11,741 nt of DNA from DHVE2 group archaeon (lineage in GTDB: Archaea > Thermoplasmatota > Thermoplasmata > Thermoplasmatales > Aciduliprofundaceae). The notes beneath the pieces were generated by a model. That model searched no databases, was not told where the DNA came from, and was given only the letters and a program-made list of their open reading frames with translations. The stretch spans positions 1 through 11,741 of the forward strand of contig WALG01000035.1 in assembly GCA_015522955.1 (NCBI GenBank), written 5' to 3'. Every line of letters begins with the position of its first letter. Position 1 is the stretch's first letter. A program made the position numbers and the translations under genes. Below, piece after piece: positions 1-4,396 of the stretch.

Positions 1-2
1 CT

Positions 3-281
3 CCCAGAGTGGAAACATCAAAGGTTCCTGAGACACCAAAACAAAAAACTATGGTAACGGAGGGTAAAAGTGGAAGCGTTACGGCTCCCATGCCAGGCAA
101 GATACTAGATGTGAAGGTTAATGTGGGTGATTCAGTCAAGGCAGGAGATGTGCTTATAATTCTTGAAGCAATGAAAATGGAGAATGAGATAGTGGCGCCT
201 AGAAATGGTACTGTAAAGGAGATACTTGTAAATCCAGGAGATAACGTGGAGCGTGGTACCCCGCTGGTGGTAGTTGGGTGA
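3..281 (+). CDS. Biotin carrier protein/domain (biotin-dependent decarboxylase), 5' partial
   Basis: This is the C-terminal part of a biotin carrier protein. It carries biotin between the carboxyltransferase and the membrane decarboxylase subunit. Numbering from a GTG at 9, the biotinylation motif EAMKMEN is at residues 53-59, with Lys56 (codon 174-176) as the expected attachment site. The motif lies in a barrel-like biotinyl fold (about 22-90), with a conserved APMPG turn before it and a VNPGD turn after it. A Lys/Thr/Pro-rich linker precedes the domain. The frame stays open to the window edge and no Shine-Dalgarno sequence precedes the GTG at 9, so the real start probably lies upstream. The product is either a separate gamma-type carrier subunit or the C-terminus of an alpha (OadA/PycB-like) subunit; the window cannot decide. 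The stop lies just before the oadB-like gene and provides part of its Shine-Dalgarno sequence, which implies one operon. Confidence 0.9.
   Translation, partial: PRVETSKVPETPKQKTMVTEGKSGSVTAPMPGKILDVKVNVGDSVKAGDVLIILEAMKMENEIVAPRNGTVKEILVNPGDNVERGTPLVVVG
277..281 (+). promoter_or_regulatory. Shine-Dalgarno GGTGA deciding the oadB start
   Basis: GGTGA lies 5 nt upstream of ATG 287 and overlaps the TGA stop (279-281) of the biotin carrier gene. The GTG codon that would open a slightly longer reading frame is itself inside this ribosome-binding sequence. This suggests stop-start translational coupling from the biotin carrier to oadB. A second GGTGG at 266-270 would fit a GTG 278 start less well. 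Confidence 0.55.
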
Positions 282-286
282 CCATA

Positions 287-1396
287 ATGTTGGATATATT
301 CACAAACCTTATGGGTATATTCGCAGTTTCCTGGAAAGAAATAGTGATGATTGTGGTAGGTGCTATCTTTGTTACCCTGGGCATTAAATATAAGATGGAG
401 CCTCTACTTTTGGTTCCCATAGGATTCAGTGCCATAATAGTTAATTTACCTCTTAGCGGGATAACAGAAGCACCCACAGGTTTCTTGTATCTTGTATATA
501 AATATCTTATAAGCACGGAGGTTATACCTCTTCTCATTTTCTTGGGAGTTGGGGCCATGACTGATTTTGAACCTCTACTCGCGGATCCCAAGACATTTTT
601 ACTGGGTGCGGCAGCCCAGGTAGGAATTTACTGTGCTATGCTCACTGCTCTCATTTTGGGATTTAATGTTAATCAGGCTGCGGCCATAGGTATAATAGGT
701 GGTGCAGATGGCCCGACCACCATTTATACTGCAACAAAACTTGCACCGGAAATCTTAGGTGCGGTGGCGGTGGCTGCTTATTCTTATATGTCTCTTGTAC
801 CCATTATTCAGCCTCCGGTTATCAGGGCATTAACCACAAAGAAGGAGAGAAATGTGGTAATGGAGCCCCTTAGAAAGGTGAGCAAGAAGGAGAAGATACT
901 TTTCCCCATAATAACCACCATAGTTGTGGGGCTTCTTGTTCCAACAGCACTTCCCCTTGTGGGAATGCTTATGTTTGGAAATCTTTTGCGTGAGTGTGGT
1001 GTTACAGAGAGATTATCTAAAACCGCACAGAATGAGTTGATAAACATAGCGACCATTTTTCTCGGTCTGGGAGTTGGCTACATGATGACCGCAGAGAGAT
1101 TCTTAAATCTCCAGACCGTAGAAATCCTTTTGCTGGGTGTAGTGGCATTTGCAACAGCAACTGCTGGCGGTGTACTTCTTGGTAAACTTTTCTATGTTCT
1201 CTCTAGAGGCAGGATAAATCCCATGATCGGTGCTGCAGGAGTTAGCGCTGTGCCCATGAGTGCCAGGGTGGTGCAAAGAATGGGTGCAAAGGAAAATCCG
1301 GAGAATTTTCTGCTGATGCATGCCATGGGTCCAAACGTTGCGGGCGTGATTGGTTCAGCAATTGCTGCAGGTGTATTTATTGCTTATCTGCTCTAA
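287..1396 (+). CDS. oadB: Sodium-translocating biotin-dependent decarboxylase, beta subunit (OadB/MmdB family)
   Basis: This polytopic membrane subunit decarboxylates carboxybiotin and couples the reaction to Na+ export. Substrate identity (oxaloacetate or methylmalonyl-CoA) depends on an alpha subunit that is not in the window. The protein is 369 residues from ATG 287, near family length. The hallmark GIIGGADGPT is at 135-144, AYSYMSLVPIIQPP at 164-177, and AAGVSAVPMSARVVQ at 316-330. Asp141, Tyr167 and Ser320 sit at one constant offset (-62) from the Klebsiella residues Asp203, Tyr229 and Ser382 that I recall as functionally essential, so the catalytic and ion path looks intact. I prefer ATG 287 over the in-frame GTG at 278. 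GGTGA at 277-281 is a good Shine-Dalgarno sequence 5 nt before the ATG, and the N-terminus MLDIFTNL then lines up with known OadB starts. The GTG alternative would overlap the preceding stop by 4 bp. The 3' end overlaps the convergent cbiO by 4 bp. Confidence 0.93.
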   Translation: MLDIFTNLMGIFAVSWKEIVMIVVGAIFVTLGIKYKMEPLLLVPIGFSAIIVNLPLSGITEAPTGFLYLVYKYLISTEVIPLLIFLGVGAMTDFEPLLADPKTFLLGAAAQVGIYCAMLTALILGFNVNQAAAIGIIGGADGPTTIYTATKLAPEILGAVAVAAYSYMSLVPIIQPPVIRALTTKKERNVVMEPLRKVSKKEKILFPIITTIVVGLLVPTALPLVGMLMFGNLLRECGVTERLSKTAQNELINIATIFLGLGVGYMMTAERFLNLQTVEILLLGVVAFATATAGGVLLGKLFYVLSRGRINPMIGAAGVSAVPMSARVVQRMGAKENPENFLLMHAMGPNVAGVIGSAIAAGVFIAYLL

Positions 1397-2097
1397 AGAA
1401 TATTTAACTTCTCTAGATATTTTTTATTTTTTAATACATATGGGTCACCGTCATAATCAATTTTGCCCTTATACATCCCTATTATTCGGGTGGCATACAC
1501 TATGTCTCTTAACAGATGAGTTGCTATTACTATTGTTTTCCCCTCATCAATTAATTTTTTTAGCAGTGATTTGAACTCTCTTCTGCCCCTACCATCCATA
1601 TTGGCAGTGGGTTCATCAAATAATATAAATTCAGGATCATATGATAAAACTGTTGCTATTGCCACTCTTTTTTTCTCTCCTTCACTCAGTTCATATGGAT
1701 GCCTCTGTCTCAAATGCGATATTTTCATGGTCTCCATGGCCTTTTCTGTGTATAGTTTATAATCTCCAGTTGTAAGATGCCTTGGTGCAAAGGATACATC
1801 ATCATACACTGTCGGTGAGAATAACTGTACATCTGGGTCCTGAAATACTATTCCTATTCTTCTCCGCAGACCTATATCTTTGGTACTTTTCTCTGTTATG
1901 ACTTTTCCAAATATTCTAGCAATACCAGAAGTAGGCACAAATAGAGCGGCCAATATTAAGAGAAGAGTACTCTTTCCAGCACCATTCTCACCTATGAGAT
2001 ATATAACTTCGCTCTCCTTTATATGTAAACTCACATCTGCTATGGCTGGGGAATTGCGATAGGAATAACTTACCCGCTCCAACTGGGCAACATCCAT
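1393..2097 (-). CDS. cbiO: ECF-type nickel/cobalt transporter ATPase (CbiO/NikO)
   Basis: This is the cytoplasmic ABC ATPase that powers metal uptake through the CbiM/CbiQ membrane complex. It has 234 residues with all ABC motifs: Walker A GENGAGKST at 36-44, Q-loop FQDPD at 85-89, signature LSEGEKKRVA at 137-146 (LSEGE in place of LSGGQ), Walker B ILFDEPTAN at 158-166 and switch His194. The compact length and the FQDPDVQLFSPTV stretch are typical of the CbiO branch. ATG 2097 has the Shine-Dalgarno sequence GGTGAT (2103-2108) 5 nt upstream, inside cbiQ, and the genes overlap by 28 bp. It is the last gene of the importer cluster, and its stop overlaps the convergent oadB stop by 4 bp. Lys-rich codons at the 3' end produce the T tracts that may terminate oadB on the other strand. 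Confidence 0.95.
   Translation of the reverse strand: MDVAQLERVSYSYRNSPAIADVSLHIKESEVIYLIGENGAGKSTLLLILAALFVPTSGIARIFGKVITEKSTKDIGLRRRIGIVFQDPDVQLFSPTVYDDVSFAPRHLTTGDYKLYTEKAMETMKISHLRQRHPYELSEGEKKRVAIATVLSYDPEFILFDEPTANMDGRGRREFKSLLKKLIDEGKTIVIATHLLRDIVYATRIIGMYKGKIDYDGDPYVLKNKKYLEKLNIL
1420..1432 (+). terminator. Oligo-T tracts downstream of oadB, inside cbiO
   Basis: Two runs of six T separated by one A begin 23 nt after the oadB stop. Archaeal RNA polymerase terminates on such tracts in the non-template strand. Here they lie within the 3' coding end of the opposing cbiO, where they are read as Lys and Asn codons near its C-terminus. No hairpin was seen. Confidence 0.45.
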
Positions 2098-2882
2098 ATT
2101 AAATCACCATCTGTCCAGAGAAGTATAAAGGCAAGAAATATAAATACTGCCACATATCCCCAGTTAATACCCTTTAATCTTACCCTTACCGGGCTCAACA
2201 TTTCATCTTTTTTCATATGGAAACCCCGTGCATTCATCGCTATGTATATCTTCTCCTGCATTTCATATGATTTTATAAATAAGTTTCCCACAAGGGGAGC
2301 ATACATCTTCCAGGACTGAAGGATCTTCTCTTTTCCTATTATTCGGCTCTTTAGTGATAGAAGTGTTGCTTCCGTTATTCTCGCTAAGAAAAATATGTAT
2401 CTAAATGTTAGGAACAAGATCAATATGAATATTTCTGGAATTCGTAGCAAGTTTAAAGATGCAAGTATATCTTCCCAGGGTGTGGTCTTGGTTAAAAGTG
2501 CAACGCAAGTTACTGCAATTAAAGTTCTTAGTATCAGATGTATCGCAGCCAATAGACCTTCATAGGTTGCTGCTATAAAACCTAAATGTGCGATAGGAGT
2601 GCCTGGAGTAATGAAAATTGCGGGAATGGCAATGATTCCTGTGAAAAGTGGCACGAAAATCCATGTCTTAAAAACATTTCTTTCAAATATTAGTGACTCT
2701 CCAGTAAGAAAAAGAAGAAGCAAAAAAAGAGATACTATAGAATTTAAAATGATCATTAAAATTAGGACTATGATTACTGAGATTATTTTTGATTCAGAGT
2801 TTATTCTATGTAATCTTGAATGATTGACGTTAATTTCTTCCAGCGACTCAATACTTTTCAGTGTTGCGTTTACGAAGTTCAT
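2070..2882 (-). CDS. cbiQ: ECF transporter transmembrane coupling protein (CbiQ/NikQ, EcfT family)
   Basis: CbiQ is the membrane scaffold that links the CbiO ATPases to the metal-binding subunit CbiM. The 270-residue protein has strongly hydrophobic segments near 33-60, 72-93, 108-130 and 150-167, and a last helix near 241-257. The cytoplasmic coupling region holds the family Ala-Arg-Gly motif as NARGF at 217-221. The RIPE stretch (147-150) before a FLTFRYI helix is also typical of EcfT proteins. Start ATG 2882 has a weak Shine-Dalgarno sequence (GGGGA about 8 nt upstream) and overlaps the preceding PDGLE-like gene by 35 bp; the next Met is residue 43, too far in. Genes on both sides overlap it, so the four are probably translated from one mRNA. 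Confidence 0.92.
   Translation of the reverse strand: MNFVNATLKSIESLEEINVNHSRLHRINSESKIISVIIVLILMIILNSIVSLFLLLLFLTGESLIFERNVFKTWIFVPLFTGIIAIPAIFITPGTPIAHLGFIAATYEGLLAAIHLILRTLIAVTCVALLTKTTPWEDILASLNLLRIPEIFILILFLTFRYIFFLARITEATLLSLKSRIIGKEKILQSWKMYAPLVGNLFIKSYEMQEKIYIAMNARGFHMKKDEMLSPVRVRLKGINWGYVAVFIFLAFILLWTDGDLIWMLPSWSG
2103..2108 (-). promoter_or_regulatory. Shine-Dalgarno GGTGAT of cbiO
   Basis: GGTGAT on the - strand lies 5 nt before ATG 2097 and inside the cbiQ coding region. It supports this start and translational coupling between cbiQ and cbiO. Confidence 0.6.
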
Positions 2883-3183
2883 TGGATATTTCCCCTAGTT
2901 TTATTATTCCTAAGGTAACTGTTATTACCATAAATACTCCAACGAATGCTGAAATTATGTACCCGAGGGATGCCATTATCTGAGAATCCCAGCCAGGAAC
3001 GTCATAATCTTGAAGTGGTGCTCCGCCACTGTAGTGTTGGGGCATCCATGTTTTGTTTCCAATTTTAACTTGACCCCATTCGCCCCATGCATCTCCATAA
3101 TTCCATGTAAGGAGTATGCCTATTGGAGAGATTATACAGAGAATTATTATTACTATCAGTGTTTTTTTAATCCATGCTTCCAT
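2848..3183 (-). CDS. Small PDGLE/CbiN-like membrane subunit of the metal ECF importer
   Basis: This protein of 111 residues has two membrane segments, about 8-28 and 69-93 from the ATG at 3183. They flank an extracytoplasmic loop with AWGEWG and APLQDYDVPGW. This resembles the PDGLE domain found fused to or next to CbiM, which plays the part of CbiN/NikN in metal uptake. The reading frame can be opened 9 nt earlier at a GTG (3192), but that GTG is part of a strong Shine-Dalgarno sequence GAGGTGA (3189-3195) placed 5 nt before ATG 3183, so the ATG is the likely start. It overlaps the cbiM 3' end by 17 bp and the cbiQ 5' end by 35 bp. The family link rests on short motifs and context. No metal-binding residues are obvious in the loop beyond one His. 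Confidence 0.8.
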   Translation of the reverse strand: MEAWIKKTLIVIIILCIISPIGILLTWNYGDAWGEWGQVKIGNKTWMPQHYSGGAPLQDYDVPGWDSQIMASLGYIISAFVGVFMVITVTLGIIKLGEISNELRKRNTEKY

Positions 3184-3865
3184 GACTCTCACCTCTCAGA
3201 GTAAGTTTAGAAAGTTTAAGCAGATGAGATGCGTGAGACTTTAGATAATAGAGAACCGCTCCAGTTACTACTGCCTCAACTGGTCCTGCTACCAACATGT
3301 GGGCCAAAAGCATAGCGGGGATAGATACCGTAAAGGGATATGGGCAGTATCCTGGTGCAATGAAGGGTTGTATTCCAAATTCAAGTCCAGCCATAAAAGC
3401 AGCGGTGTTTATACCCACATATCCACCTATAGCTCCTGAAACGCCGAGTGTCCATGCATTATCTTTTTTTATTACCTTAAGAAGAAAGCGATAGACGTAG
3501 TAGCCTACAAATGGCATTACAAATCCCATATTAAAACAGTTTGCAGCATAACTTGTTAATCCTCCATCACCAAAGAAAAATGCCTGGATAAGTAGCGCTA
3601 CACTTATTGCTATGACTGAGGCCCATGGGCCTAATAGTATTGCTATAAGCACCGCTCCCACCATATGTGCCGTTGTTCCATCGGGCACAGGCCAGTTAAA
3701 CATCATCACTATAAAGGCAAAGGCAGAGAGCATGGCAAGCATTGGTACACTTTTCTCATTCATTTTTTTGCGGGCTATCTTGAATGCTATGTACCAGATT
3801 GGTATCATCACTACGTAAAAGAACAAACATGTAGCGGGACCTAAATATCCATCCGGTATGTGCAT
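3167..3865 (-). CDS. cbiM: ECF nickel/cobalt transporter metal-binding membrane subunit (CbiM/NikM)
   Basis: This subunit binds the metal ion and forms the substrate-specific part of the importer. It has 232 residues from ATG 3865. The N-terminus reads MHIPDGYLGP, the signature start of CbiM/NikM, in which the amino end (Met1-His2) and a later His hold the ion. His67 in VPDGTTAH is at the position known from NikM structures. Other family stretches are FGDGGLTSYAANCFNMG (98-114) and HMLVAGPVEAVVTGAVLYYL (189-208). Several hydrophobic helices span the protein. A longer frame opens at 3967 but would bury Met1-His2 behind 34 residues. The Shine-Dalgarno sequence AAGGTGAT (3869-3876) just before ATG 3865 confirms the shorter form. 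The gene follows nikR by 91 bp with its own TATA-like box and a candidate NikR operator, so nickel is the favoured substrate. CbiM and NikM cannot be told apart with certainty by sequence alone. Confidence 0.95.
   Translation of the reverse strand: MHIPDGYLGPATCLFFYVVMIPIWYIAFKIARKKMNEKSVPMLAMLSAFAFIVMMFNWPVPDGTTAHMVGAVLIAILLGPWASVIAISVALLIQAFFFGDGGLTSYAANCFNMGFVMPFVGYYVYRFLLKVIKKDNAWTLGVSGAIGGYVGINTAAFMAGLEFGIQPFIAPGYCPYPFTVSIPAMLLAHMLVAGPVEAVVTGAVLYYLKSHASHLLKLSKLTLRGESHGSMD
3189..3195 (-). promoter_or_regulatory. Shine-Dalgarno GAGGTGA deciding the PDGLE-like gene start
   Basis: GAGGTGA on the - strand is 5 nt from ATG 3183 and contains the GTG codon (3190-3192) that would otherwise look like an earlier start. 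It lies within the 3' end of cbiM. Confidence 0.65.
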
Positions 3866-3868
3866 GGT

Positions 3869-3876
3869 ATCACCTT
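3869..3876 (-). promoter_or_regulatory. Shine-Dalgarno AAGGTGAT of cbiM
   Basis: This - strand sequence ends 3 nt before ATG 3865. It fixes the start at the conserved Met-His N-terminus rather than at the upstream Met at 3967. Confidence 0.7.
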
Positions 3877-3887
3877 TTATTTTTTCT

Positions 3888-3905
3888 GTAACACGAATAG
3901 CATAC
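3888..3905 (-). promoter_or_regulatory. Candidate NikR operator at the cbiM promoter
   Basis: On the + strand the site reads GTAACAC, five bases, GCATAC (equally GTAACA-N6-GCATAC). The same two half-sites, GTAACAC and CATAC, recur in the same relative order at the nikR promoter with a spacer 10 bp longer. The site lies between a TATA-like box (3906-3916) and the transcription start predicted near 3886, where a bound repressor would block initiation. The match is read by eye and the shorter spacer is atypical, so binding is an inference. Confidence 0.5.
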
Positions 3906-3916
3906 AAATATTTAAT
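3906..3916 (-). promoter_or_regulatory. TATA-like box of the cbiM operon
   Basis: The - strand reads ATTAAATATTT. It predicts a transcription start about 25 nt downstream (near 3886) and a leader of roughly 20 nt that includes the cbiM Shine-Dalgarno sequence. This supports a promoter for the transporter separate from that of nikR. Confidence 0.5.
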
Positions 3917-3943
3917 TCTTACTACTGAGAATATCAAAAACTT

Positions 3944-3949
3944 AAAAAA
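3944..3949 (-). terminator. Oligo-T tract after nikR
   Basis: A run of six T on the - strand begins 8 nt after the nikR stop. It is a weak archaeal-type terminator and would let nikR and cbiM be separate transcripts, but readthrough is possible. Confidence 0.3.
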
Positions 3950-3956
3950 GAGGTAG

Positions 3957-4364
3957 TTAAGGTTCAACTATTGTGAGTTGAAATTTAACATTCTTAACGC
4001 CTTTCAAACTTCCCAGTTTATCGGCGATTTCTCTAACTATTTTTGATTTTCCATGGACTATTACTACTTCTAAGCAATTCCGCTCATCTACATGTACATG
4101 TACTGCTGCTCTGATTTCATTCACATAACTATGCTGAATATGGGTAATCTTCTCCGTTATCCCCTTTACCTCATGGTCATATATCATGGTTATGGTTCCG
4201 AAAACATCAACATTCTCGTTACTCGTAATTGTGTTTTCAATAAGTGCATCTCTTATGAGATCTCTTATGGCTTCGGATCTGGTGATATAGCCTCTCTTTG
4301 TAATATATTCATCAAACTTTTTTAAAAGCGTATCATCAATGGACACTCCAAATCTCTGAATCAT
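3957..4364 (-). CDS. nikR: Nickel-responsive transcriptional regulator NikR
   Basis: NikR is a ribbon-helix-helix repressor that binds DNA when its ACT-like C-terminal domain holds Ni2+. The protein is 135 residues, the usual length. The DNA-binding part (1-45) starts with a short beta strand (QRFGVSID) and continues with ITRSEAIRDLIRD at 27-39. All four ligands known from E. coli NikR (His76, His87, His89, Cys95) are present at a constant offset of +2: His78, His89, His91 and Cys97 in the stretch HVHVDERNC. The protein is therefore likely a true nickel sensor. ATG 4364 has no Shine-Dalgarno sequence, and a TATA-like box lies about 24 nt upstream, so the mRNA is probably leaderless. The candidate operator around that TATA box implies autoregulation. 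The cbiMNQO-type importer lies directly downstream and is the evident target. Confidence 0.95.
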   Translation of the reverse strand: MIQRFGVSIDDTLLKKFDEYITKRGYITRSEAIRDLIRDALIENTITSNENVDVFGTITMIYDHEVKGITEKITHIQHSYVNEIRAAVHVHVDERNCLEVVIVHGKSKIVREIADKLGSLKGVKNVKFQLTIVEP

Positions 4365-4377
4365 AATAAAGAGTATG

Positions 4378-4384
4378 AAAAAAA
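4378..4384 (-). terminator. Oligo-T tract after the M14 peptidase gene
   Basis: Seven T in a row on the - strand lie 12 nt after the M14 stop codon and fit an archaeal terminator. The tract is also inside the spacer of the candidate nikR operator, so termination of the upstream gene and control of nikR share the same bases. Confidence 0.4.
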
Positions 4385-4392
4385 TATATAAA
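4383..4392 (-). promoter_or_regulatory. TATA-like box of nikR (leaderless transcript predicted)
   Basis: The - strand reads TTTATATATT and is centred about 24 nt upstream of ATG 4364, so transcription should start at or within a base or two of the start codon. No Shine-Dalgarno sequence is present. The box is enclosed by the two half-sites of the candidate NikR operator. Confidence 0.55.
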
Positions 4393-4396
4393 TGTG

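Noticed and set aside
9..281. Complete 90-residue biotin carrier starting at GTG 9
   Set aside because: The frame remains open to the window edge with no ribosome-binding sequence before the GTG, so a 5' truncated gene is more likely.
199..591. Open frame of 130 codons on the - strand opposite the biotin carrier and oadB
   Set aside because: It lies wholly opposite two strongly conserved genes, has no recognisable motif and no Shine-Dalgarno sequence or promoter.
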